22,364 nucleotides of DNA from a virus, in the IMG/VR virus record IMGVR_UViG_3300022905_000068, positions 1-22,364 of that record; one strand, given 5' to 3'. This document shows positions 1 to 8,334 of the stretch, piece after piece. The notes below the pieces were generated by a model. The model did not search any database, had not been told where the DNA came from, and was given only the letters and a program-made list of their open reading frames with translations. The translations under genes were made by a program, and so were the position numbers. Every line of letters begins with the position of its first letter. Positions within the stretch are counted from its first letter, which is position 1.

Positions 1-228
1 GTAAATATACCTGACAAAACAGTGTACATGCGAGATTCGTCTGGAGCAATCCAGACTATTGCTAACTTTTCTGCGAGTGATCCCAATCTAGTTTTCCCTA
101 CAGGAGATTATGGAGATCTCAGTGCGTTATCGGTTGATGCTTTTGGTCAAGCAACAAGTCAAAGTTTTGACGCGCTAGATACTCCAAGTGGTTCTATTCA
201 AATTGAAGATCTCGGAGGGTTGACCTAG
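1..228 (+). CDS. 3' end of a virion structural or fibre protein (partial)
   Basis: The reading frame is open from the first base of the window and stops at 226-228, so only the last 75 residues are visible and the true start lies upstream. The visible part is rich in Ser, Thr, Gly and Asp, with no Cys or Lys-rich stretch. It includes the pieces FPTGDYGDL and SIQIEDLGGLT, low-complexity beta-type sequence of the kind seen in phage fibre and other virion proteins. The next gene starts one base after this stop codon, and a GGAGGG ribosome binding site for it (214-219) lies inside this frame, so the two are translationally linked. That link and the fibre genes downstream support a fibre or baseplate-attached role, but no family can be named from this fragment. 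Confidence 0.6.
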   Translation, partial: VNIPDKTVYMRDSSGAIQTIANFSASDPNLVFPTGDYGDLSALSVDAFGQATSQSFDALDTPSGSIQIEDLGGLT

Positions 229-229
229 A

Positions 230-1675
230 ATGCCTACGCAACTACAGTTAAGACGTGGTTCCAATTCAGATATGTCTTCGTTCACTGGAGCAGAAGGTGA
301 ACTGACAGTAAACACTACTAATAAGTCATTGCATTTGCATGACGGATCTACTAGTGGTGGAATAGAATTTGCTAGGGCTGACCTAAGTAACTCAACAGCG
401 GGTTGGACTGTTAGTGACGGTACTAATACTTTTACCATTGTTGTAGGAACTGATACTCCTCTTACAGTCAACGGCACATCGAATCAAATTGATGTTGCAG
501 TAGGCACAGACTCGGTTACAATATCAACTCCTGATTCAGGTGTCACCGCTGCTAGTTATGGTAGCTCTACGGCTATTCCTGTTGTCACAGTAGATGCGAA
601 AGGTAGAGTGACCGCTGTTACTACTGCTAGTATTACTGCTGGAGCAGCAGACACTGATGAATTGAGTGAAGGGTCAAGCAATCTATACTTTACAAATGCT
701 AGAGCAGATGCAAGAATTACCGCGGCACTCATTGACGAAGATAACTTTTCTTCCAATAGTGCTACTAGATTGCCATCTCAACAGTCAGTAAAAGCATATG
801 TTGATGGTACATCATATCTCACCGGCAGCGATGGTGTGTCCGTCAGTGCAGGCGTCCTGACAGCAGACAGCACAGTGGTCCGAACCAGTGGTCCACAAAC
901 TATCGCAGGTGCTAAAACATACAGCGATGACGCAGTGTTTAACGGCAACGTCACAATCAGTGGCACACAAACTATTGTTAACTCGCAGATTACAAGTTTA
1001 GCAGACAACATTATCGAATTGAACAGAGATGCATCCGGCACTCCAACTGAAGATGCTGGTATAAGCGTTAACAGAGGCTCAGCTGCTGATGTTGCGTTAA
1101 TTTGGGACGAAAGCGAAGGTTATTGGGCATTTACAAACGACGGTACTAATTATACTGAGATCGGCAGTGGCGGAGGAATAGCACTAACTGATATCTCAGT
1201 AGGCGCCGCTGCACCTGCATCAGGTGACGGTGCTGTTGCTTATGATAACTCAACTGGTGTGTTTACATATACACCTCCTGCTGCTACTACATCATTTACT
1301 GCTTTAACAACTTTTGGTTCAACTACGGAAATAGCAACAACATTAACTGGTGCAACCGGTGTAGTTACTCATGACATCACTTCTAGATCGTTGTTTATAC
1401 ATAGTTCGGTAGCTGCTGATTTCACTGCTAACTTTACTAATGTGCCGACTACTGATGATAGAACTCTCTCTGCGGCACTAATTATTAGTCAAGGAGCCAC
1501 GGGGTATTTACCCACTGCCGTTCAGATTGATGGTGCGGCTCAGACAATTTTATGGCAAGGCGCATCAGCTCCTACGTCAACTCCGAGTGCTACTGATATT
1601 GCTAGTTTTACCCTTATTAGGTTTGCTGGTGCTTGGACGGTTCTCGGAACTGTAACAGCATTCGGTTCGGTGTAA
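230..1675 (+). CDS. Tail fibre-like protein with Mtd-type N-terminus
   Basis: A 481-residue predicted virion fibre or adhesin. Residues 1-50 carry the pattern LQLRRG, FTGAEGEL, LHLHDGSTSGG, which resembles the N-terminal domain of phage major tropism determinant-like proteins and probably anchors the protein to the particle. Next come modules common in marine phage fibres: a VDAKGRVT motif (121-128), an NLYFTNARADARI motif (151-163), a QQSVKAYVD motif (184-192) and an ADNIIELN to FTNDGTNYTEI segment (259-311). The Ser/Thr/Gly-rich C-terminal part (about 355-481) looks like a beta-structured tip. The start ATG follows a GGAGGG site at 214-219, and the gene begins one base after the preceding stop. 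The N-terminus is clearly related to that of the 4572-5174 protein, which suggests duplication. The receptor or attachment role is inferred; no enzymatic motif is visible. Confidence 0.8.
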   Translation: MPTQLQLRRGSNSDMSSFTGAEGELTVNTTNKSLHLHDGSTSGGIEFARADLSNSTAGWTVSDGTNTFTIVVGTDTPLTVNGTSNQIDVAVGTDSVTISTPDSGVTAASYGSSTAIPVVTVDAKGRVTAVTTASITAGAADTDELSEGSSNLYFTNARADARITAALIDEDNFSSNSATRLPSQQSVKAYVDGTSYLTGSDGVSVSAGVLTADSTVVRTSGPQTIAGAKTYSDDAVFNGNVTISGTQTIVNSQITSLADNIIELNRDASGTPTEDAGISVNRGSAADVALIWDESEGYWAFTNDGTNYTEIGSGGGIALTDISVGAAAPASGDGAVAYDNSTGVFTYTPPAATTSFTALTTFGSTTEIATTLTGATGVVTHDITSRSLFIHSSVAADFTANFTNVPTTDDRTLSAALIISQGATGYLPTAVQIDGAAQTILWQGASAPTSTPSATDIASFTLIRFAGAWTVLGTVTAFGSV

Positions 1676-1685
1676 GGCGAAATAT

Positions 1686-4520
1686 ATGCCACGTATTACA
1701 TCATTTTCAGGTAAAATTCTAGCAGGTAAAACACTAAAACGTTTCTTAGATCCGGTTATCCCGTTTGTCCCAAATTTTGGCTCGGTGGCTACTAGCTTTA
1801 TCAATTCATTTTCAGGTGATAAAAAGTATATTGATATCACCAATGGGTCCGACAGTAATAATGGAGACACTGATGCTACTGCTTATCAGACATTAAGTTA
1901 TGCTCAATCTCAGACTGCTGCCATCGGCACTGCTGTAATGTATGTGATCAAGCCAGGCGTTTATGATCTTACACCAGTTACAGTAGGCCCACAGGTACCA
2001 CAATTTACTACTGCTGGGTTCAGCGATGGCAATTTACCTAGAACTTTCTTTTGTGCAGCTGGACAGGTGGTATTTCAGTGGACGGCTACCACTGCTCAAC
2101 GTGATGCCGCTATGGTAAACTTACAAAACACTAATAGCGCAGTGTATGGCGCAATTCTAAAAAGAAACAACAATGGAAAATCAAACTCTTATTCTGTAGG
2201 CATGTTTAACGGTTCGACGGCATACAGCCAAGGTGACTTTTACAACTGTGTGTTTCAAGAAACCAATGCGAATGGTAACTGGGCTTTACAGTATGACAAT
2301 AGTCAAGTTAACACGTCTGTGTTAAACAACTGTAGTTTTTACACTACTGAAAATGGTACAAACGACTATGCTGGCGGGTCAGGTCTAATTCTGAATAATA
2401 ATGCATTTAGATATGCTCCTGGCACCACCGGTGCAACGCTAACTAATGCAGTAACAGCGCAGACTATGGATGCTACTACTTATGAATTGTCTGCTAACAA
2501 TAATACTCATGGCGTACATTCAGGTACATACAGTTGGGGTGAGTCTATGTGGTCGACGGTAGCTCCAGAACCTCTACCGGATCCTATTTACATACAAGAA
2601 GGCACTTTAATTCAGCCTACCACAGTGGGCCCACTTAAAGAAACATTTGCTATTTCAGGCGACGGCAACACTGCTGTCTATACTAACGCATATCAGACTA
2701 CCACGGCAGATTATGCAGGAAAGGCATGGTTCCTTGCTAGGACAGGCTCAAGCTGGGCAATACAGGCTACATATCAGGGTAGTGGCAACCTGTCAGGCGA
2801 CCGTGATATCTACGGATATAGTTGCGCAATCTCTGATGATGGCAATACCATTGTTGTAGGCAGTAGAAGGCAAAGAGAGACTCCTGCCAACGCGGGCGCC
2901 GCTTATGTTTATAGCAGAAATGGTACATCCTGGTCACTGACGCAGTATCTACAAGCCAGTGATAAACAGGATGGTGATCAGTTTGGCAGCACAGTCAGTA
3001 TATCTGGTGATGGTAACACTCTAATAGCCGGTGCCCAGTGGGAAGATGCAGCTGGCGCTGATGCTGGTGCTGTTTATGTTTATCAACGTGCCGCCCATGG
3101 CCAGGGATTTAGCAATCAGATCAAACTGCTGGCTTCTACTATAGGCCAACAAGAAGCCGGAGCCCGGTATGGATCTGATGTTAAGATCTCTAATGATGCA
3201 AGTACCCTCGCCATCGGTGCCACTGCCGACGACTCCACCGCTGGTGCCATATATATCTATACACGAAACAGAGCTGTAGATGGCAGTTTCTCCTGGCCTC
3301 ACACATACAACTTCCAGGCCAAGATAAGCGACGGCACGGACCCGTATGTTTATTTCGGTGGCGGGCTCCAGTTATCGGGTGATGGAAATACCTTAATCTC
3401 ACGGGACTTTACTTCTACTGCGCTTAACTTATTCACTCGATCAGACGCAACCTGGACGCAGCAAGCTGATATAACTTCGCCTGACGGTAATATATTTACA
3501 TACAACAGTATGAGTAACTCAGGTGACAGAATTGTATCAGGTAGCAATATCGCGGTCGGTGATGACAACACAGGTATAGTACGATCCTTTACTAAAACAG
3601 GAGAAACCTGGGCACAAGATCCTGTGCCAATATTACCAGATGTTTCATCGTATACTAAATTTAGCAGCGTATACTTATCTGGCGATGCGCTTACATTGAT
3701 AGTACGCAGTAGTGTTGGGAATTTTATGTATGATAGCCCAGGACCAACTGAGGCGTACTACTTAACAACAGGCACTGCGATTATTAATGGTGAATCAATA
3801 CTAGGCTCAACGCTAACTGCTTCTAATAATCTGGCTGATGGTGATGGCATCAGTGCCATCAGTTATCAGTGGAATCGAGACGGGGTAGCTATTACAGGTG
3901 CCACCGCTACTACATATACACTAGTAGAAGCAGATCTGGACGCTGTTATCACCGTCACTGCTAACTATACAGAAGGCGGAGGTACGTCTGGCAGTGTTAC
4001 GTCATTAGGTACAGATGCGATTTCTGTAGGTAATTATACTCATCCAACCTACGGAACGTTGGTTGCTACGTTTAACTCACCAGATTGGCAACCAGTTGGC
4101 GGAGTCAGTGTTACAGAAGGTAATCCACTTCCTTCAGATTCCACTAACGTTATATTAAGTGACTCAGCTTTCCAAGCTGTACGAGCAGCCACAACAGCTA
4201 ATCGTGTTTGGTATGTGTGGGGAGATAATCTTGAGAATTATGCGATGGTTGCTCGCTCGACAATTGAGGGTGCTAACGTTAAGCCTGCACCTACAACAAC
4301 AATCAATCCAAATAACTTTGGGTTTTTTACTAGCTTTAGAGTACATTGGTGGAGTGAAACATCAGGTGCCACTCTAACTGGAAGCGATTATAGTTTTATG
4401 GCTTATAGGGATACCAACAATTTATCGCTTTATGAGTATGGGCCAACAAAATTTTCATCAGAAAATGTTGTTCTGAACACCAATCACACCACTGGTAGAT
4501 TTTATATTTTCTACCAATAA
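1686..4520 (+). CDS. Large multidomain fibre/adhesin: beta-helix, seven-repeat propeller, Ig-like domain
   Basis: A 944-residue predicted virion surface protein. Residues about 47-290 begin with KKYIDITNGSDSNNGDTDATAYQTL, given here in part (KKYIDITNGSDSNNG), and VMYVIKPGVYDL, typical of right-handed parallel beta-helix proteins. Residues about 305-690 contain seven copies of an ISGDGNTL-type motif (near 323, 382, 439, 501, 563, 609 and 664), each about 46-62 residues from the next and several followed by AYVYSR or AVYVYQR strands, as in FG-GAP-like beta-propellers. Residues about 695-780 resemble a bacterial Ig-like domain (ISYQWNRDGVAITGATATTY). The last 160 residues are an unassigned, aromatic-rich beta region. 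No signal peptide or membrane segment is seen. The ATG at 1686 lies 10 bases after the previous stop with only a weak ribosome binding site (GGCGA). Binding of host surface polysaccharide is a reasonable inference; no catalytic residues were identified. Confidence 0.75.
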   Translation: MPRITSFSGKILAGKTLKRFLDPVIPFVPNFGSVATSFINSFSGDKKYIDITNGSDSNNGDTDATAYQTLSYAQSQTAAIGTAVMYVIKPGVYDLTPVTVGPQVPQFTTAGFSDGNLPRTFFCAAGQVVFQWTATTAQRDAAMVNLQNTNSAVYGAILKRNNNGKSNSYSVGMFNGSTAYSQGDFYNCVFQETNANGNWALQYDNSQVNTSVLNNCSFYTTENGTNDYAGGSGLILNNNAFRYAPGTTGATLTNAVTAQTMDATTYELSANNNTHGVHSGTYSWGESMWSTVAPEPLPDPIYIQEGTLIQPTTVGPLKETFAISGDGNTAVYTNAYQTTTADYAGKAWFLARTGSSWAIQATYQGSGNLSGDRDIYGYSCAISDDGNTIVVGSRRQRETPANAGAAYVYSRNGTSWSLTQYLQASDKQDGDQFGSTVSISGDGNTLIAGAQWEDAAGADAGAVYVYQRAAHGQGFSNQIKLLASTIGQQEAGARYGSDVKISNDASTLAIGATADDSTAGAIYIYTRNRAVDGSFSWPHTYNFQAKISDGTDPYVYFGGGLQLSGDGNTLISRDFTSTALNLFTRSDATWTQQADITSPDGNIFTYNSMSNSGDRIVSGSNIAVGDDNTGIVRSFTKTGETWAQDPVPILPDVSSYTKFSSVYLSGDALTLIVRSSVGNFMYDSPGPTEAYYLTTGTAIINGESILGSTLTASNNLADGDGISAISYQWNRDGVAITGATATTYTLVEADLDAVITVTANYTEGGGTSGSVTSLGTDAISVGNYTHPTYGTLVATFNSPDWQPVGGVSVTEGNPLPSDSTNVILSDSAFQAVRAATTANRVWYVWGDNLENYAMVARSTIEGANVKPAPTTTINPNNFGFFTSFRVHWWSETSGATLTGSDYSFMAYRDTNNLSLYEYGPTKFSSENVVLNTNHTTGRFYIFYQ

Positions 4521-4538
4521 ACTGGTCTTAAAATTTAT

Positions 4539-4546
4539 TATAAATA
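4539..4546 (+). promoter_or_regulatory. T4-type late promoter, TATAAATA
   Basis: An exact match to the T4 late promoter -10 element, which is recognised by the phage gp55 sigma factor with gp33 and the gp45 clamp. It lies between the 944-residue fibre gene and the start at 4572, 33 bases upstream of that ATG, so it would open transcription of the small fibre gene and the gp13-gp17 block behind it. Confidence 0.8.
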
Positions 4547-4571
4547 GATGTAATATATAGGAGTAGGATAC

Positions 4572-5174
4572 ATGCCTAAACAAGTACAATTTAGAAGAGG
4601 GACAACTACTCAGAATAATGTGTTTACCGGTGCTCAGGGAGAACTATCCGTCAGCACCACAGATTACCATTTGCGAGTGCATGATGGCTCAACACAGGGC
4701 GGTAAATCTTTATTGCTTGCCGATTTAACTAATGTCACTGGAGATACTGATGATATTGGTGAAGGTAGCACCAATCTGTACTTTACTAACGCTAGGGTAG
4801 ACAGTGAAATCGATTCATATTTGACAGCAGGTACTGGCATAGGCATTTCGTCGGGTACACTTACGGTTGATACTAGCACAATTGCGACAAGAAGTTATGT
4901 TGATACTGCGGTAGGGAATTTAGTTGACTCTGCTCCTGGTGCATTAGATACGCTGAACGAATTAGCAGCAGCACTTGGTGATGACGCGAACTATGCGACA
5001 ACGACAACAAACGCATTGGCAGCAAAGGCTCCATTAGCAAGCCCCACGTTGACTGGAACTCCTGCTGCACCAACAGCATCTGCAGGTACAAACACCACGC
5101 AGATTGCTACTACGGCTTATGTACAAGCGGAATTGACTGCACTCAGAGCAGAACTATACGCTTACGATCCATAA
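4572..5174 (+). CDS. Small tail fibre-like protein with Mtd-type N-terminus and fibre repeats
   Basis: A 200-residue predicted fibre component. Residues 1-52 (VQFRRGTTT, FTGAQGELSV, LRVHDGSTQGG, ADLT) match the N-terminus of the 230-1675 protein almost position for position. The NLYFTNARVD motif (68-77) is also shared. The second half carries phage fibre repeat sequence: SYVDTAVGNLVDSAPGALDT, LNELAAALGDDANYA and ASPTLTGTPAAPT followed by TTQIATTAYVQ. The protein then ends, without a large tip domain. It may be a short accessory fibre, or a linker sharing an attachment site with the longer paralogue. It has its own late promoter at 4539-4546 and a GGAG ribosome binding site near 4560. gp13 starts 16 bases after its stop. 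Confidence 0.8.
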   Translation: MPKQVQFRRGTTTQNNVFTGAQGELSVSTTDYHLRVHDGSTQGGKSLLLADLTNVTGDTDDIGEGSTNLYFTNARVDSEIDSYLTAGTGIGISSGTLTVDTSTIATRSYVDTAVGNLVDSAPGALDTLNELAAALGDDANYATTTTNALAAKAPLASPTLTGTPAAPTASAGTNTTQIATTAYVQAELTALRAELYAYDP

Positions 5175-5190
5175 TAACTAGGAGATACTG

Positions 5191-6165
5191 ATGGCTGTAC
5201 TAGCATCAAGACAAGAGTTGATTGATTATAGCTTACGCAGACTGGGCTTTCCTGTTATTGAAATCAATGTGGATGACGATCAGGTAAGTGATCGCGTAGA
5301 TGACGCAATCCAATTTTGGCAAGAGTATCACTTTGATGGTACCGAAAGAGCCTACATCAAACACAAACTTACAGGGTCAAAGATCACATTACAAGCATCC
5401 TTGGCTAACAACTTTACTGTTGGTGAAACTGTTACTGGTGGTACTTCGGGAACAACCGCGATTGTTGTCAGTACAGATGGTGCAGAAATCACCGTAGATA
5501 ATGTAAAGCCTGGTGGCGCAACTTTTTCTTTATCTGAAACCATTACAGGCAATCAGTCTGGATATGCTACAACCACATCTTCGTCTACCGCATACTCTAA
5601 AGGCGACTTAGAAAACGGCTACATTCCTATAGGTGACAATATTCTTGGCGTTACTAGAATGTTTAAGTTTGGCGCGACAACTGGCGGCAAGTCAGACGGC
5701 TTGTTTGATGTTGATTATCAATTTGCATTGAATGACTTGTACAATTTACTCAGTGCAGACTTGACATATTACTCTATGGTGAAAACTCACTTATCTACAC
5801 TAGAAAGCATTTTCGTTACTGAAAGACAAATACGATTCAATCGAAAAACTAATAGACTTTACATTGACACAGACTTTGATAAGACATTCGATGTTGGCGA
5901 CTATGTGATTGCTGAAGGTCAGGCTATGATTGCAGGCACCGATTACGCTGAAGTGTATAACGACATGTTTTTAAAGAAATACACTACTGCACTTATTAAA
6001 AGACAGTGGGGAGAGAACATGAAAAAGTTTGGCGGCATTCAATTGCCAGGTGGTGTGATACTCAACGGAGATCAGATATTTCAAGAAGCGGTTGCAGAAA
6101 TTCAACAGACTGAAGAAGAAATGCAATCTAAGTACGAACTTCCTCCCGCATTTATGGTAGGCTAA
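5191..6165 (+). CDS. 13: Neck protein, T4 gp13 homologue
   Basis: A 324-residue head-completion or neck protein. In T4, gp13 and gp14 form the collar below the portal that closes the filled head and accepts the tail. The N-terminal signature (SRQELIDYSLRRLGFPVIEI, NVDDDQVSDRVDDAIQFWQE) is typical of the gp13 family in marine T4-like phages. So is the C-terminal part: NDMFLKKYTTALIKRQWGEN, then FGGIQLPGGVILNG and YELPPAFMVG. Family members normally run from the N-terminal helices almost directly into the core. Here residues about 72-131 form an extra Gly/Thr/Ser-rich beta segment (FTVGETVTGGTSGTTAIV, then FSLSETITGNQSG). T4 gp13 is 309 residues. An AGGAG site precedes the ATG. gp14 follows after one base. 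Confidence 0.9.
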   Translation: MAVLASRQELIDYSLRRLGFPVIEINVDDDQVSDRVDDAIQFWQEYHFDGTERAYIKHKLTGSKITLQASLANNFTVGETVTGGTSGTTAIVVSTDGAEITVDNVKPGGATFSLSETITGNQSGYATTTSSSTAYSKGDLENGYIPIGDNILGVTRMFKFGATTGGKSDGLFDVDYQFALNDLYNLLSADLTYYSMVKTHLSTLESIFVTERQIRFNRKTNRLYIDTDFDKTFDVGDYVIAEGQAMIAGTDYAEVYNDMFLKKYTTALIKRQWGENMKKFGGIQLPGGVILNGDQIFQEAVAEIQQTEEEMQSKYELPPAFMVG

Positions 6166-6166
6166 C

Positions 6167-6922
6167 GTGCCAACAAATTTCTATTTTCAAAGTGGAGACA
6201 CATCGGGTACCACAAGTGAGCAGTTACTTGTAGAAGACCTAGTAATCGAATCCTTAAAGATTTACGGACACGATGTCTATTACTTGCCTAGAACTTTTGT
6301 AAATAGAGATACAATCTTTGATGAAGATTCTCTATCTAAATTTACACAAGCATATCCACTAGAAATGTATATGGAAAACGTTGCTGGCTACGAAGGCGAT
6401 GGTGAGTTATTCAGTCGCTTTGGATTGGAGACTCGCGACCAAGCAACTTTCATTCTTGCGAGACGTAGATGGGATGAATTGGTTGTTAGTAATAGTACTG
6501 GTGGCGATTTTGTGCAAGATGGCGCTAGACCAATGGAAGGCGATCTACTTTACTTTGGCAAAACTCGTTCACTGTTTGAAATTAAGTTTGTAGAGTTTCA
6601 GAATCCTTTCTATCAGCTAGGTAAAATTTACACGTTTAGAATAACCGCTGAATTGTTTGAATATAGTTCAGAGGAGATTACTACAGGTATTGGCGCGATT
6701 GATCAGATTGAAGATGACAATTCATTGGATCAGCGGTTGTTTGAATTGCAGAAAGAAGATGGTGACAGACTGTTGCTTGAATCTGGTGGTGCTATAATCA
6801 AAGAAGACTTCTCAGTCAAACCAGGTGTTGCAGGCGATAATCAAGATTTCACCAATGAAGAAACTGCAGGTGACATTTTAGACTTCTCAGAATTAAACCC
6901 ATTTGGTGAATTAGATGTTTAA
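6167..6922 (+). CDS. 14: Neck protein, T4 gp14 homologue
   Basis: A 251-residue neck protein, close to the 256 residues of T4 gp14. It is expected to act with gp13 in the connector between portal and tail. The N-terminal half has the family pattern QLLVEDLVIESLKIYGHDVY followed by YLPRTFVNRD, then LEMYMENVAGYEGDGELFSR and ATFILARRRWDEL. A second conserved stretch is PMEGDLLYFGKTRSLFEIKF followed by PFYQLGKIYTF. The C-terminal 70 residues are acidic and less conserved. The start is GTG at 6167, one base after the gp13 stop; it gives the family N-terminus, and no in-frame ATG fits better. The 3' end overlaps gp15 by 8 bases. The gene order gp13-gp14-gp15 matches T4 and supports the call. Confidence 0.9.
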   Translation: MPTNFYFQSGDTSGTTSEQLLVEDLVIESLKIYGHDVYYLPRTFVNRDTIFDEDSLSKFTQAYPLEMYMENVAGYEGDGELFSRFGLETRDQATFILARRRWDELVVSNSTGGDFVQDGARPMEGDLLYFGKTRSLFEIKFVEFQNPFYQLGKIYTFRITAELFEYSSEEITTGIGAIDQIEDDNSLDQRLFELQKEDGDRLLLESGGAIIKEDFSVKPGVAGDNQDFTNEETAGDILDFSELNPFGELDV

Positions 6923-7904
6923 AGGCAAGCAGTTTTACCATGAGCATGTACGCAAAGCAATAATTGCTTTTGGCACAATTTTCAATGGTATTAATATTGA
7001 AAGAAAGAATACATCGGATGTAGCGGTACAGAATCTTAGAGTGCCTTTAGCATACTCTACAAAACAAAAATTCTTAACTCGCATTGAGCAGACACCGACA
7101 GTAGAATCAAGAGGCGATGTTGCAATTATTCTACCTAGAATGGGATTTGAAATTCTAGGGCTGCAATATGATCCTAGTAGAAAAATATCACAGATACAAA
7201 AACATCGAAAGACGATAAGCTCGGATGCATTGAATGTCACTCGTCAATTCGTATCAACACCATATGATATGAATCTTGCATTGTATATCTTTGCTAAGAA
7301 CCAAGAAGACGGGCTTCAAATATTAGAACAAATTTTACCATACTTCAATCCTGATTTTAATATCACATTGAATGATTTGCCTGAAATGGATATAAAACGA
7401 GACATAAAGATTGTCTTAGATGGTATCTCGTATGAAGATAACACTGCTGGAACATTTGCAGATCGACAGAGTATAATCTGGACTTTGAATTTTAACATGA
7501 AATTAAATTTTTACGGTTATGTATCAAATCAAAGTGTTATACGAGAGGCTATTTCTACAATATATCAGAACCCAGACTTTCAGGGGGCATTTGTCAGACA
7601 GACGTATAGTGTAGAAGATGCAAGAGCAACCGCTACTGCTACAATTTCAGGTGATGCGGTAAACGCAATTACGCTTACTTATGCAGGTACAAAATATACA
7701 ACAGAACCTAACGTTACTCTTACAGGAAACGCAAGGGCACACGCAGTTATGGATGGTGATAAGATAGGCAGCATTGTTATTGACGATGCTGGATCTGGAT
7801 ATGTTAGTGCGCCAACAGTTACTATAGAGGGACCAGATGCAGGGTCACAAACAATAGATGATGCATATCGATTCTTGGAGGAGTTTGATGAAACCTATGT
7901 CTAA
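6915..7904 (+). CDS. 15: Tail sheath stabiliser/completion protein, T4 gp15 homologue
   Basis: A 329-residue protein that in T4 forms a hexameric cap at the head-proximal end of the tail and binds the neck. It shares the gp15 framework: FYHEHVRKAIIAFGTIFNGI, then VPLAYSTKQKFLTRIEQ, DVAIILPRMGFEILGLQYDP, ILEQILPYFNPDFN and IKRDIKIVLDGIS. T4 gp15 is 272 residues. The extra length is at the C-terminus, where residues about 236-307 hold a Gly/Ala/Thr-rich beta module (RATATATIS, TLTYAGTKYTTEPNVTL, VIDDAGSGYVSAPTVTI). The same repeat type occurs inside the tail sheath protein of this phage. The start overlaps the end of gp14, and the small terminase gene begins within the last codons of this one. 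Confidence 0.88.
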   Translation: MFKGKQFYHEHVRKAIIAFGTIFNGINIERKNTSDVAVQNLRVPLAYSTKQKFLTRIEQTPTVESRGDVAIILPRMGFEILGLQYDPSRKISQIQKHRKTISSDALNVTRQFVSTPYDMNLALYIFAKNQEDGLQILEQILPYFNPDFNITLNDLPEMDIKRDIKIVLDGISYEDNTAGTFADRQSIIWTLNFNMKLNFYGYVSNQSVIREAISTIYQNPDFQGAFVRQTYSVEDARATATATISGDAVNAITLTYAGTKYTTEPNVTLTGNARAHAVMDGDKIGSIVIDDAGSGYVSAPTVTIEGPDAGSQTIDDAYRFLEEFDETYV

Positions 7905-8334
7905 TAAAGTATTTGATGCGTTAGATAAAACTTTTGGCACAATGACTGAGGCTGAAGAAATTTCTAGGCCTATTGTTCCTGTTGGTAAAAAAGACGAACA
8001 ACTAGAACATGATTTTCAGGAAGCTAGGAGTAGTTTAAAACGCGCAATGGCTTACAGTGAATCTGCTGTACAAAGTATATTAGAAGTCGCGCAAAATAGC
8101 GACAACCCAAGAGCATTTGAGGTTGCAGTGCAAGCTATCAAGTTGATGTCTGATCAAGCAAAAGATGCTATGGAAATACAAGAAAAGAAACAGAAGATCG
8201 ATCTCACAGATCCTAAGCAAGCATCGAAAATAGAAAATCAAACAAACATTTTATTTAATGGTAGCACCTCTGACTTGTTAAAAGCATTGAGTGCAAAAAA
8301 AGAAGTGATTGAGCATGATTCCGCAACTGACTAA
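7888..8334 (+). CDS. 16: Terminase small subunit, T4 gp16 homologue
   Basis: A 148-residue protein. In T4, gp16 oligomers regulate the packaging ATPase and bring DNA to gp17. The N-terminus MKPMSNKVFDALDKTFG is typical of gp16 in T4-like marine phages. A Lys/Asp/Gln-rich helical middle follows, including a probable oligomerisation helix (VAQNSDNPRAFEVAVQAIKL, then MSDQAKDAMEIQEKK). The terminal LFNGSTSDLLKAL resembles other gp16 proteins. The start is set at 7888 because GGAGG at 7877-7881 lies six bases upstream. An in-frame ATG at 7858 would give a longer protein without a usable ribosome binding site, and an ATG at 7897 is a possible alternative. It overlaps gp15 by 17 bases and gp17 by 20 bases, so expression is coupled. 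Confidence 0.85.
   Translation: MKPMSNKVFDALDKTFGTMTEAEEISRPIVPVGKKDEQLEHDFQEARSSLKRAMAYSESAVQSILEVAQNSDNPRAFEVAVQAIKLMSDQAKDAMEIQEKKQKIDLTDPKQASKIENQTNILFNGSTSDLLKALSAKKEVIEHDSATD

Noticed and set aside
230-5174. Diversity-generating retroelement linked to the Mtd-type proteins
   Set aside because: No reverse transcriptase, template repeat or adenine-biased variable repeat was seen; only the N-terminal attachment domain resembles Mtd.
7858-7887. Longer start for the small terminase
   Set aside because: The family-like N-terminus begins at the ATG at 7888, which has GGAGG at ideal spacing; the upstream ATG lies within gp15 coding sequence without a site.
8309-8314. TTG start for the large terminase
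   Set aside because: The ATG six bases downstream is the more usual start, and the TTG has no better ribosome binding site.
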